From an uncultured Eggerthellaceae bacterium (GTDB taxonomy: Bacteria > Actinomycetota > Coriobacteriia > Coriobacteriales > Eggerthellaceae): a stretch of 31,824 nt of DNA. The stretch spans positions 1-31,824 of the forward strand of contig CAUEBO010000030.1 of the NCBI GenBank assembly GCA_958454405.1, read 5' to 3'. Under the pieces are notes generated by a model that saw only the letters and a list, made by a program, of their open reading frames with translations, was not told where the DNA came from and did no database searches. Both the position numbers and the translations under genes were made by a program. Positions 15,008 to 23,449 of the stretch are shown here, piece after piece (the stretch's first letter is position 1; every line of letters begins with the position of its first letter).

Positions 15008-16273
15008 CTACGCCAGCGGCGGGGTGCCCTCGGCGTTGCCGAAGATCGCGTCGATCTGCACGAGGGCGTCCATCGGCAGGGCCGAAGTGCCCACCACGCG
15101 GCGCGCGGGCGCGCCGGTGAAGTAGCGGGCGTACACGTCCTCGATGGCGGCGAGGTCGTCCAGGTTCCTCAGGTAGATGTTCGCCTTGACGGCGTCCTCC
15201 ATCGTATGCCCGACGTGCTCGATGATGGCCTTGATGTTCTTGAGCGCCTGCTCGGCCTCATCCGCTGCGCCGCCGGCCACCAGCTTGCCCGTCGCCGGAT
15301 CGACGCCGATCTGGCCTGAGATGTTGTTGTAGTGCGAGAAGGCCACGGACTGCGTGGACAGCGGGTCGAGGGGGGCGTTCGGCGTGTTGTTCGCCTCGAT
15401 GATGAGGCCGTGACGGGCCTCCACTTCCTGCGGCGGCGTGCCGTCGCCGTGGGACACCACGGCTTCGATCTGCACGAGGGCGTGCATCGGCAGCTCGGCA
15501 ACCTCCACCACCGTGCGGGCGGGAACGTAGGCGACGGCGCGCGCGATGCCGGAATCCGGGAAGAAGCGCGCGTACACCTCGTTCACGGCATCGAGATCGG
15601 AGAGGTCCTTCAGGAAGACGGTGACCTTGACGATGTCGTCGAAGGGCACGTCGATGCTCTCCAGGATGGCCTTGATGTTCTTGAGGCACTGGGCCGTCTG
15701 CTCGGCTGCGCCACCCGCCACGATCTGGTTCGTCTTCGGGTCGAGGGGCAGCTGAGCCGTGACGTTGTTGTAGTGCGAGAAGGCCACGGTCTGCGTGGAC
15801 AGCGGGTCAAACGGCGCATTGTGCGTGTTGTTCGTGTACTTGACCAGGTCGCCCGCCTGCGGCTCGTTCGGAATGGTGCCCTCGCCGTTGGTCAGCAGCG
15901 CCTCGATCTGCACGAGGGCGCCCATCGGCAGGTCGGCCATGGCCATGGCCGTGCGCGCGGGGACGTAGGTGGGGAAGAACGCGCGGAACACCTCGTCGAC
16001 GGCGTCCATATCGCGGATGTCGCGCACGAACACGGTGAGCCGGGCCACGTCGTTCAACGAATGGTCGATGCTCTGGACGATGGCCTCGAGGTTCTCGAAG
16101 CACTGCTCGGCCTGCTCCAAGACGCCGCCGTCGATGATCTGGCCGGTCTCCGGGCTGATGGGCAGCTGGGCCGAGATGTTGTTGTAGTGCGAGAAGGCCA
16201 CGGTTTGCGCATGGCGCTCGCTTCGAGGGGCCTCGTCGGTGTTCCTTGCCACTACCACGTTGTCGCCGCTCAT
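15008..16273 (-). CDS. Triple RidA (YjgF/UK114) fusion protein
   Basis: The 421 residues consist of three tandem RidA-like domains (about 22-132, 158-278, 308-418). Each opens with QTVAFSHYNN or QSVAFSHYNN and each contains a PAR motif (R107, R253, R391), the arginine that in RidA binds the substrate carboxylate. The distal acidic position is E124, E270 and D408. RidA enzymes hydrolyse reactive enamine/imine intermediates from PLP enzymes as homotrimers with active sites between subunits. Three domains in one chain could make a covalent pseudo-trimer. GGGAGG lies 6-7 bases before the ATG. The gene has its own promoter with a large palindrome at 16387-16424 and stands alone. Substrates are unknown. 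Confidence 0.9.
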   Translation of the reverse strand: MSGDNVVVARNTDEAPRSERHAQTVAFSHYNNISAQLPISPETGQIIDGGVLEQAEQCFENLEAIVQSIDHSLNDVARLTVFVRDIRDMDAVDEVFRAFFPTYVPARTAMAMADLPMGALVQIEALLTNGEGTIPNEPQAGDLVKYTNNTHNAPFDPLSTQTVAFSHYNNVTAQLPLDPKTNQIVAGGAAEQTAQCLKNIKAILESIDVPFDDIVKVTVFLKDLSDLDAVNEVYARFFPDSGIARAVAYVPARTVVEVAELPMHALVQIEAVVSHGDGTPPQEVEARHGLIIEANNTPNAPLDPLSTQSVAFSHYNNISGQIGVDPATGKLVAGGAADEAEQALKNIKAIIEHVGHTMEDAVKANIYLRNLDDLAAIEDVYARYFTGAPARRVVGTSALPMDALVQIDAIFGNAEGTPPLA

Positions 16274-16597
16274 GTAGTACCTCCCTTGGTAAGAGTGTTC
16301 CGCTTGACGGTGCGTGCGGTCGAGCCGTCCCGGCCCGCTTCCCGCGGCGCGGGTTTCTCAGAGCGCCCGCGCCTCACGGTGCCCGCAGTATAGCGTTTTG
16401 TGCAGTTGCACAAAACATGTTTTGGCAGATTTCTTCCCTACGGAAAAAGGGACGTTCGACCGCTTGCCGGAAAATCTGGAAACCCGCTCCGAAGCCATGC
16501 AGAAAAGACGGGCGAAGCGCGCGCTTCATGCAGGTTTTTCGCTCCTACCGCTCACCGATTGCCCCTTTGGGCGCTCGCCTTCTCCGCAGAACGTCCA
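16274..16597. other. Gene-free region containing the RidA-fusion promoter
   Basis: These 324 bases hold no gene. The informative part is the AT-rich promoter and operator cluster at 16387-16424. The remainder, toward the membrane-protein gene, shows no structure I can support. Confidence 0.5.
16387..16424 (-). promoter_or_regulatory. Promoter of the RidA fusion with overlapping palindromic operators
   Basis: On the minus strand TTTTGT (16410-16415) and TATACT (16387-16392) are 17 bases apart. The core promoter is covered by a perfect inverted repeat: GTTTTGTGCA (16395-16404), GT spacer, TGCACAAAAC (16407-16416). The right arm is reused in a second palindrome, CAAAAC-AT-GTTTTG (16411-16424). 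Three half-sites over the -35/-10 region strongly suggest repressor control, but no regulator gene is adjacent. Confidence 0.7.
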
Positions 16598-17128
16598 TCA
16601 CTTCGCCTTTGCGAACGGCAAAGCGCCCAGCAGGGACAGCGCCGCGGCCAGAGCGCCCAGCACGAGAATGGTGGGCAGCGACTCGAGGGAGAACGCGTAG
16701 GAGCCCAGAAGCAGGCCGACGGCGAGAGCGCAAGGATAGTCGAGGGCGCCGAAGGCGACCGCGCAGCCCAAACGCCGCCGTGCGGGCCTGCACGAACGCA
16801 GCAGCACGTCCGTCGCCAGCAGCAGCGCGGCTAGAAGCAAAAAGCCCAACCCCATGACGGGGCTCATGCAGCCGAGGACCGCCGCCAGAGCCGCGACGGC
16901 GGCGAAGAGGCTCCACACGCTCCCCCCGCGGTTGAAATGCCACAGCGCCAGCGCCGAGAAGAACGGCGCTGCCAGAACGCCATGGAGCGCGTACAGATGG
17001 GGGAACTGCAGCGCAGGGAACCTGGTCGCCAAGCCGATCGCGAAGAGCGCGGCGAACAGGACCGCCGTGCGGACCGCCGCCTTGCCCGCCATGCGCGCCG
17101 CCTTGCCCGCCGCCGTTCCGTTCTCCAT
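16598..17128 (-). CDS. Small polytopic membrane protein, possibly an ECF-transporter S component-like (MptD/Trep_Strep type)
   Basis: This 176-residue protein has about five or six hydrophobic helices after a short Ala/Lys/Arg-rich amphipathic N-terminus. LQFPHLYALHGVLAAPFFSA followed by a Gly-rich helix and a cytoplasmic RSCRPARRR loop resembles ECF-type S components of the MptD/Trep_Strep group, but the match is loose. The start at 17128 has GAGGAGG at good spacing. A longer in-frame extension adds low-complexity sequence only. It follows the LuxR gene by 95 bases on the same strand. No ATPase or transmembrane energy-coupling genes are seen nearby. Confidence 0.5.
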   Translation of the reverse strand: MENGTAAGKAARMAGKAAVRTAVLFAALFAIGLATRFPALQFPHLYALHGVLAAPFFSALALWHFNRGGSVWSLFAAVAALAAVLGCMSPVMGLGFLLLAALLLATDVLLRSCRPARRRLGCAVAFGALDYPCALAVGLLLGSYAFSLESLPTILVLGALAAALSLLGALPFAKAK

Positions 17129-17223
17129 CTGGTCCTCCTCGCCAAGTCTCCGTTGCGCAAAGCTTCCGCCGACCCCCGCACGGAAAGATCGGGGCCGCGC
17201 CCCTCCCCCGGCGTGCGAGCACC

Positions 17224-18771
17224 TCATGACGCCCGATCGGGCGCACGGCCCGAAAGGGCCTCCAGCTTCCCTTCGCATACGTCGATGAACTCCTGCTTCG
17301 AGCTCACGCCGGCTTTCTGGTAGATGTGCTTCACATGGGTGTTCACCGTGCTCGTCGCCACGAAGAGCTGGCTCGCGATGACCGCCTGGCTGCGGCCTTG
17401 CAAAAGGAGCACGGCCACGTCCTTCTCGCGAAGGGAGAGCCCTATGTCGGAAAACACCTCGTCCATCCGGGCTTCCCGGTCGACCGGGGGCTCCGCGGCC
17501 GCCTGCCGGGCCATCTCATGCTCGCGCCGGCGAGTCGCTATCTTCTCGACGCTTCGCATGGACACGATCAGCGTGACCACCAGAACGCCCACCATGATGG
17601 GCAGGAACAGCTTGATGGCGGGATCCCCGATGACGCGGCAGACGATGCCGACGAACACGCCGATGCACATGCCGGCGTACGGAGCCAGCCAGCCCCAGGC
17701 GAACAGCTGGTCGGAGAGCAGATCGGGGCGATGGGCCAACGCGGCGAAGTGCGCCATCAGGTGCAGATGGGAGACGATCATGGAAAGCACGATCAGCACC
17801 ACCGCCAGCCGCAGCATCAGCTGGTCGCCGGCCACGAACAAGGCGAGCCCCGTCACGAGCAGCGGCACGGACGCCCATGACATCTTCGACAGGCTGATGG
17901 CGGGATGGCGGTGCAGCCTCACGATGGCGATGCCCGCGACTGCGGCCATGGCGACCACCGCGATCTCCGCGGCGCCCAAGTACCCGTCCAACACGTGCAC
18001 GCCGCTCAAAAGCGACCAGAACACGCCGTACACCAGCCAGAGCGTGCCGCCGACGAAGTAGGCCGAGCCGGGAATGGCGTTGCGCGTGTCGCTGACGACG
18101 ACCTGCTTCTCGCAGCCCTCTTCCGTCCTTGGCGCCACGGTCTTCCGCGAGCCTATCCAGCCCGCCGCAAGGCCGAAGCATATCATGGCCGCGACGCTCA
18201 CGCCCGCCGGAGCCGCGGTCATCGCCACCATGGCGATGGCAGCCGCGCAGGTGTCCGCCAGCACTTGGCGAGAGGATGAGTCCTCCTCTTCCGAGGAGAG
18301 GATCCGGCCCCATACCAGCAGGCACAGGGCGTAGCCGCAGCCTGAAAGCGCGAAGGCGCAGAACATCACCGGGGAGCTGGACGTCCCGGCAAGCCCCCCA
18401 ACGGCCTGCGCCGCAGGTCCCAGCGCCAGCAAGACGCCTGCCACGAGGCCGAACCGGCCGCGGTCGCCGTGGCGCAGCAGGTAGGGCTGCGCCATCGCCA
18501 GGAACAGCAGCATCAGGCACGCCGCGCCCACGAACGCCAGCAGGAAAACCAGGGACCCTTGGTCGGCAGCGCCCGACCACAGCGCGCCCGAACCCAGGGA
18601 GGTGGAAGCCATCATGCAGAAGAAATAGGCGACGAGGGATGCGAATCCGACATCGACGATGTGCCCGTGCCTTCTTCCCGGGACGGCTTCGGAAGTCTTC
18701 GAGGTAGGTTCGCCCATCGTCCATGTCGCCGGGCAGCAGGGCATCGAAGCCCCGGATGCCTCTTGGCGCAT
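17224..18771 (-). CDS. LuxR-type regulator with N-terminal polytopic membrane domain
   Basis: The protein has 515 residues. Residues from about 40 to 415 form roughly 10-12 hydrophobic helices arranged like an MFS-type sensor domain. A cytoplasmic linker then leads to a LuxR helix-turn-helix at about 445-501 (LSLREKDVAVLLLQGRSQAV then FVATSTVNTHVKHIYQKAGV). Membrane-bound LuxR regulators of this build are abundant in Eggerthella and commonly sit beside molybdoenzyme genes and respond to their substrates. That context is family knowledge, and the ligand here is unknown. The start at 18771 is chosen for its GGAAGGGG. An ATG at 18717 is possible but has no ribosome site. The gene follows dmsC by 139 bases on the same strand and probably controls the cluster upstream of it. 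Confidence 0.88.
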   Translation of the reverse strand: MRQEASGASMPCCPATWTMGEPTSKTSEAVPGRRHGHIVDVGFASLVAYFFCMMASTSLGSGALWSGAADQGSLVFLLAFVGAACLMLLFLAMAQPYLLRHGDRGRFGLVAGVLLALGPAAQAVGGLAGTSSSPVMFCAFALSGCGYALCLLVWGRILSSEEEDSSSRQVLADTCAAAIAMVAMTAAPAGVSVAAMICFGLAAGWIGSRKTVAPRTEEGCEKQVVVSDTRNAIPGSAYFVGGTLWLVYGVFWSLLSGVHVLDGYLGAAEIAVVAMAAVAGIAIVRLHRHPAISLSKMSWASVPLLVTGLALFVAGDQLMLRLAVVLIVLSMIVSHLHLMAHFAALAHRPDLLSDQLFAWGWLAPYAGMCIGVFVGIVCRVIGDPAIKLFLPIMVGVLVVTLIVSMRSVEKIATRRREHEMARQAAAEPPVDREARMDEVFSDIGLSLREKDVAVLLLQGRSQAVIASQLFVATSTVNTHVKHIYQKAGVSSKQEFIDVCEGKLEALSGRAPDRAS

Positions 18772-18910
18772 TGCCCCCTTCCCAAAACCGCCTGCAGAAC
18801 AACGAACATGATACCGCACGGCCGCGACTTGCACGGCAGCCTTTTGCGCGGGCGTCCGACCGCGCCGCGGATACGGGCGCGCGCAGAGCTCCCGGACGGA
18901 AAGGATGCCG

Positions 18911-19768
18911 CTACGCACGCGGCAGGCCCACGTTCAGATAGAAACGGTAGAACGCAAAGCGCCCGATGGCGATCCCGACGACCACGATGGCGAGGCCCGC
19001 GCAAGCGAGCGTTGCCGAAGGCTCGTTCGCGAGCATGCCGCAGCCCCAGACGACGAAGCCGACCGCGAGCGCGAGGACGCGCGCCACGCTGAACGCGCCC
19101 CATCGCGCAAGGGACTCCTCGGCATCCGAGCGGCGCAACGCGGTCCGTGCCACCACGGAGCCTTCGGCGCACACCACGAACACCATGCCTGCGCAGCACG
19201 CCGCCCCGACGGCGACCAGGCCCAGGCGCACGTCGAAGGGCAGCGGCACCGCCAGGCGGGCGATCGCGCCCTCAAGGCAGACGCCGCCGAGCAGCGCGAT
19301 GACCGCGAACTCGACCGAGAACGCGGCGCTGTTCCACGTCGAAACCGTGCGCATGCGGTACGCCAGGCATTGGAACACCACGAACAGGGCCGCGAAAGCC
19401 GCGACGAGCGCGAGCGGGATCTTCCATATCTCGCTCGCCGAGGCGAGGCCCGGAGACATCAGAAGGTACAGAACCGAGGACAGGGCGAACAGGGAGCCCA
19501 TGAACACCTCGTTGGACACCGTGGAATTGCCCAGGCGCCCGAACGCGCGCAGCGCCTTCGCCGGCTTGCCCAGATGCAGCGTGGAGCAGGCAAGCGAGAC
19601 GACGAGCAGCGCGCAGAGCGCCGCGCCGCACGGCCCCGTGGTGAGCGCGCTGGCCTGGGGGGAAGCGCCGAACAACGTGAGGGCCGCCGCCACGATCCAC
19701 GCCCCCGCGCAGACGGGGGCGCACGTGGTGAACACGAGCAGGGGCCATTCAGACTTGATGCTGCTCAT
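18911..19768 (-). CDS. dmsC: DmsC-type membrane anchor subunit
   Basis: This 285-residue integral membrane protein has about eight helices and the DmsC-like opening EWPLLVFTTCAPVCAGAW, then SLACSTLHLGKPAKALRAFG and LGNSTVSNEVF, all diagnostic of the DMSO reductase anchor family. It would oxidise menaquinol and pass electrons to the DmsB-like iron-sulfur subunit. Its ATG directly follows the TAG stop of the DmsB gene with no gap. The ribosome site AAGGAG lies inside the end of that gene, so translation is coupled. Confidence 0.9.
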   Translation of the reverse strand: MSSIKSEWPLLVFTTCAPVCAGAWIVAAALTLFGASPQASALTTGPCGAALCALLVVSLACSTLHLGKPAKALRAFGRLGNSTVSNEVFMGSLFALSSVLYLLMSPGLASASEIWKIPLALVAAFAALFVVFQCLAYRMRTVSTWNSAAFSVEFAVIALLGGVCLEGAIARLAVPLPFDVRLGLVAVGAACCAGMVFVVCAEGSVVARTALRRSDAEESLARWGAFSVARVLALAVGFVVWGCGMLANEPSATLACAGLAIVVVGIAIGRFAFYRFYLNVGLPRA

Positions 19769-20386
19769 CTATATCTCCTTCGCATTGGACAAGGCGCCGG
19801 GAAGCGTCCCGGAGGAGCGGGCGTGCCGATGCGGCGTGACCACGAGGTTGGGCTTGGTGTAGCCGCTGGGCGGAAGCGGCTCCACGTCGCGCTGCGCGCC
19901 GTAGTGCGCCCGGATGTCGTCGATCGGCCCGAATCCGAGGGCGCGCATCGGGCACGCCTCGACGCAGATGGGGTCCGACCCTGCGGCGACGCGGGCGCGG
20001 CAGCCATCGCATTTGCGCATCGCATGCAGCTCGCGGCTGAAGCTGGGCGCCTTGTACGGGCATGCGAAGGCGCAGCTGCCGCAGCCGATGCATCGCTCGC
20101 TGTCGAGCACGACGAAGCCGTCCGATCGCTTGCGCATGGCGCCGGACGGGCAGACCTGCTGGCAGATGGGATCGTCGCAATGGTTGCACGCGATCGAGAC
20201 GTAGTAGGAGAACACGTCGTGCCACCACGCGTCGCCGTCGGCCATCCACGAGCCCCCCGAACATTCGCACACCCGGCGAAACGACGCCGTCTCCCCAAGA
20301 TGGTAGGCGTCGCGGCATGCCATCTCGCACGTCTTGCACCCCGTGCATCGCGACGAGTCCACATGGAACCCGAACTGATCGTCCAT
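19769..20386 (-). CDS. dmsB: DmsB-type four-cluster ferredoxin subunit
   Basis: This 205-residue protein has sixteen cysteines in four clusters (C14/17/20/24; C67/70/75/79; C99/102/105/109; C126/129/141/145), as in DmsB, sufficient for four [4Fe-4S] centres carrying electrons from the anchor to the molybdenum subunit. The ATG at 20386 is five bases after the DmsA-like stop, with GAGGTG overlapping that stop. A start at 20419 would overlap the upstream gene and add no conserved residues. There is no signal peptide, as usual for DmsB. Confidence 0.92.
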   Translation of the reverse strand: MDDQFGFHVDSSRCTGCKTCEMACRDAYHLGETASFRRVCECSGGSWMADGDAWWHDVFSYYVSIACNHCDDPICQQVCPSGAMRKRSDGFVVLDSERCIGCGSCAFACPYKAPSFSRELHAMRKCDGCRARVAAGSDPICVEACPMRALGFGPIDDIRAHYGAQRDVEPLPPSGYTKPNLVVTPHRHARSSGTLPGALSNAKEI

Positions 20387-20391
20387 CTCCG

Positions 20392-22731
20392 TCACCTCGC
20401 CTTCGCGATCTGGGCGCAATTGCTGTGCTGGGGGTTGCCCTTCGCCAACGGCGTTGCGCGGCTGGACGTGAGCGTGTTGATGCAGCCGCCCTTGTCCACG
20501 CGGTCGCCGTCCATGTCCGCATCGTGCCAGGCTCCCTCCCCCATGGCGATGACGCCGGGCATGATGCGCTCGGTCACCTTCGCCTCGATGAGCAGCCTGC
20601 CGTACAAGGTGGACACCTCCACCTTGTCGCCGTCGGCGATGCCCCGCTTTTTCGCGTCAAGGGGGTGCACCCAAACCTGGTGGCGGGCTCGCTCCTTGAT
20701 GGCGTCGAGGGAGGCATAGGACGAATGGGCCCGGCTGCGCGGATGGAATCCGATGAGCTGCAGCGGGTACCTTGCGCCGTCGGCGGCCTGCGGCTCGAAG
20801 TATGGCGGGGCGTATGCCGGGATGGCGCTGATCACCTCGCCTTCCCGCAAGTTGAAATGGGCCGTGTCCTGGAGGATCTTCTCCGAGTACACCTCGATCT
20901 TGCCCGAAGGGGTGTCGAGGGGGCAGCCCAGCGGGTCGGCACGGAAGTCGGCGAACGCCACGTGGCTTCCGTCGGGATCGGCACGGCGGTACACGCCCAT
21001 CTCGAGCATCACGTCGTAAGGCGGGAGATCCGGATCGGCCTCGCGCGCCTCCTCGTAGATGGCGCGGCGCCAATCCTCCTCGCTTTTGCCCTCGGTGAAC
21101 TCGTCGGCTATGCCCAGCCGCTCGGCAATACCCGACAGCATCCAGTACAGGGTTCTGCGCTCGCCTTTGGCCGGCAGGTACTGCGAGTTCATAAGCACGT
21201 ACCCGGCATCGCCCGCCCAGTCGTTGGCGACGAGGCTGGGCTGTTCGACGGGCATGAGGTCCGGCAGCACGATGTCGGCGTAGCGGGCGGAGGCCGTCAT
21301 GAACGTGTCGATGACGACGATGAACTCGCATTTCGATTCATCCTGCAGTATCTCGTGCGTCCGGTTGACGTTGGAGTGCTGGTTGGCGATGGCGTTGCCG
21401 GCGTAGTTCCACAAAAACTTGATGCCGGTGCGCAGGCGCTCCGCCCCCACGACGCCGTCGTCGGCGGCCGTCATCTGCGGGCCGCGCAGCACGGCGTCGG
21501 TCCACAGGAACACCGGTATGGCCGTTTCCACCGGGTTGTCGGGCGCGGGCACGTCGGCTTCGAAGAAGCGGTACGTCTCGAAGTCGGATCCCGTCCCCCC
21601 GCCCGCCAGGCCCACGTTGCCCGTGAGCACGGCCAGCATGGCGATGGCGCGGGCGGTCTGCTCGCCATTCGCCTGCCGTTGCGGTCCTTTTCCCTGGTAG
21701 ATGGCGCACGGCTTGGCCGACGCCATCTCGCGGGCCAGCTGCACGATCCGCGAGGAGGGCACGCCGGTGATGGAGCTTGCCCACTGCGGGGTCTTCGGCA
21801 CCCCGTCGGGCCCGCGGCCCAGGATGTAGGACTTGTAGCTTCCTCCCGCAGGGGCGGAAGCGGGAAGGGTGTCCTCGTCGTAGCCGATGCAGTAGCCGTC
21901 CAAAAACTCCTGATCGACCAGGTTCTCCTCGATCATCACGTAGGCAAGGCCGGCCGCCAGGGCGCCATCGGTGCCGGGCCGGACCGCAATCCATTCGTCG
22001 GCGCAGTTCGCCGCGGTCTCCGAGTAGCGCGGATCGACGACGACGGTGCGCACCCCCGCGTCGGCGATGGCGTCTTTCAGGTACACCGAAGCGCCGCCGC
22101 CGCACATCTTGGTCTCGAAGGTGTTGTCGCCGAACAGCACGAGCAGCTTGGAGTTCTTCACGTCGGAGGGGGTGTTGGCGTCGCGCGCGCCGTACAGGTA
22201 CGGCATGGCGGCGTCGATCTGGGAATGGCTGTAGTCGCCGTAGCCGCCCAGGCATCCGCCGTACAGGTTCATGAGGCGATGCAGGAACCCGATGCCGTTG
22301 GCGGTCATGACGCCGCTTGCGAAGTTTATGTACACCGCCTCGTTGCCATGCTCCTCCACGATGCGGGCCAGGTTCGACGCGATCTCGTCGAGCGCCTCGT
22401 CCCAGCAGATGCGCTCGAAGCGCCCTTCTCCGCGCTTCCCGACGCGGCGCAGAGGATGCGCCAGGCGGTCGGCATGGTCGATCCATTCGCGGATGGAGCG
22501 CCCGCGCAGGCATGCGCGGATCTGGCGGGAGTCCTCTCCGTCTTCCACGGAGCGGTCGGTGTCGACCCATTCCAACCGGTCGTCCTTCAAATGGAAGTTG
22601 AGGATGCAACGCCCTTCGCAGTTCACGCCGCAGTACCCGAACACGGTGCGGGTGCCGTCGTTCAAACGCGCTTCAGAGTCCACCAGCTGCTCGGACTGCA
22701 CCCTGGCGTCATGCCGTGCCGTCTTGTGCAC
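20392..22731 (-). CDS. DmsA-type molybdopterin oxidoreductase catalytic subunit without Tat signal
   Basis: This 779-residue Mo-bisPGD enzyme carries an N-terminal [4Fe-4S] motif C34-x3-C38-x3-C42-x31-C74 (YCGVNCEGRC, later RACLRG). Ser168 in GGYGDYSHSQ aligns with the Mo-ligating serine of DmsA. A C-terminal molybdopterin dinucleotide-binding domain includes DTPSGKIEVYSE and GDKVEVSTLYGRLL. Unlike most relatives it has no twin-arginine leader. The start is a GTG at 22731 with AAGGGGGC just upstream, and an in-frame TGA 15-17 bases upstream of the GTG rules out any longer N-terminus. It overlaps the preceding gene by 23 bases and is followed closely by dmsB and dmsC. The substrate (S-oxide, N-oxide or other) cannot be told. 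Confidence 0.9.
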   Translation of the reverse strand: MHKTARHDARVQSEQLVDSEARLNDGTRTVFGYCGVNCEGRCILNFHLKDDRLEWVDTDRSVEDGEDSRQIRACLRGRSIREWIDHADRLAHPLRRVGKRGEGRFERICWDEALDEIASNLARIVEEHGNEAVYINFASGVMTANGIGFLHRLMNLYGGCLGGYGDYSHSQIDAAMPYLYGARDANTPSDVKNSKLLVLFGDNTFETKMCGGGASVYLKDAIADAGVRTVVVDPRYSETAANCADEWIAVRPGTDGALAAGLAYVMIEENLVDQEFLDGYCIGYDEDTLPASAPAGGSYKSYILGRGPDGVPKTPQWASSITGVPSSRIVQLAREMASAKPCAIYQGKGPQRQANGEQTARAIAMLAVLTGNVGLAGGGTGSDFETYRFFEADVPAPDNPVETAIPVFLWTDAVLRGPQMTAADDGVVGAERLRTGIKFLWNYAGNAIANQHSNVNRTHEILQDESKCEFIVVIDTFMTASARYADIVLPDLMPVEQPSLVANDWAGDAGYVLMNSQYLPAKGERRTLYWMLSGIAERLGIADEFTEGKSEEDWRRAIYEEAREADPDLPPYDVMLEMGVYRRADPDGSHVAFADFRADPLGCPLDTPSGKIEVYSEKILQDTAHFNLREGEVISAIPAYAPPYFEPQAADGARYPLQLIGFHPRSRAHSSYASLDAIKERARHQVWVHPLDAKKRGIADGDKVEVSTLYGRLLIEAKVTERIMPGVIAMGEGAWHDADMDGDRVDKGGCINTLTSSRATPLAKGNPQHSNCAQIAKAR

Positions 22732-23449
22732 CGCCGCCCCCTTTCATGCTCGAACCGAATGCCGTCCCGGAAGCCGGCTCTTTCTTGTCAGCGAAGTAGC
22801 GCGCAAGGCGCAGGACGTAGTACGACGCGAACACGATGCCGCTCGCAATGCAGGTGGACAGCGCATCGCCCGCTCCCTTGATGGCGGAGGGGTACAGGAT
22901 GAGCAGCTCGTGCACGTAGATGAGCGCGAAGAACGCATACGAGCTTCGCTGGACGTTCTTCCAGGTGGAAGCATTCATCCGACGCTTCAGCGCCTTGGCG
23001 GAGGTGACTCCCAGCACCAGCAGCAGCGCGAACAGCACGACGGCGATGGCGAGAGACGCCAGCTGGTTCCCGCCGATCACGCCGATGTTCGTGCAGAGCA
23101 CGCCCAGGTAGGAGCTGAGGTAGTTCAAAGCATGCGCGAACGCGAGGATGCATGCGATGATGGAAAGCTCGGCGCGGACGGGCCCGATGGTCCTGCGCAC
23201 CCAGGAGCGCTCCGAGAACACGCCGACGTACATGACGACCACGAACAGCGCCGCGGCGAACGTGCCGCGCTGCACCACGATCGAAAGCACCTGCAAGATC
23301 GCGGGAGGCAGGCTGTACGCGATGCCGTAGGCGTACGCGGCGTCCAGCGCGAGCGCGATGCCGTACCACAGCCACGGAACCGCCTTGATGGCTTTCGCCG
23401 CAACCGCCGAGAAGGCGCAGGCGACGATCAACAAGATGACGAAATTCAT
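22709..23449 (-). CDS. Ferric-reductase-like transmembrane (b-type heme) protein
   Basis: This 246-residue membrane protein has about six or seven helices and resembles the ferric reductase-like transmembrane domain family. Histidines in two helices, FAHALNYLSSY (about residue 115) and IYVHELLILY (about residue 188), are placed to ligate heme. It could pass electrons between the quinone pool and the neighbouring dehydrogenase or reductase subunits, which is inference. Its ATG overlaps the TorD-like stop (ATGA), and its own end overlaps the DmsA-type gene by 23 bases, so it is embedded in the operon. The low-complexity tail (GSSMKGGGGAQDG) follows the last helix. A much longer in-frame extension upstream lies over torD and is rejected. 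Confidence 0.75.
   Translation of the reverse strand: MNFVILLIVACAFSAVAAKAIKAVPWLWYGIALALDAAYAYGIAYSLPPAILQVLSIVVQRGTFAAALFVVVMYVGVFSERSWVRRTIGPVRAELSIIACILAFAHALNYLSSYLGVLCTNIGVIGGNQLASLAIAVVLFALLLVLGVTSAKALKRRMNASTWKNVQRSSYAFFALIYVHELLILYPSAIKGAGDALSTCIASGIVFASYYVLRLARYFADKKEPASGTAFGSSMKGGGGAQDGTA

Noticed and set aside
20062..22881. A 939-codon plus-strand open frame
   Set aside because: It is antisense to the DmsA/DmsB-type genes, whose cysteine and cofactor motifs are clear. The opposite frame has none.
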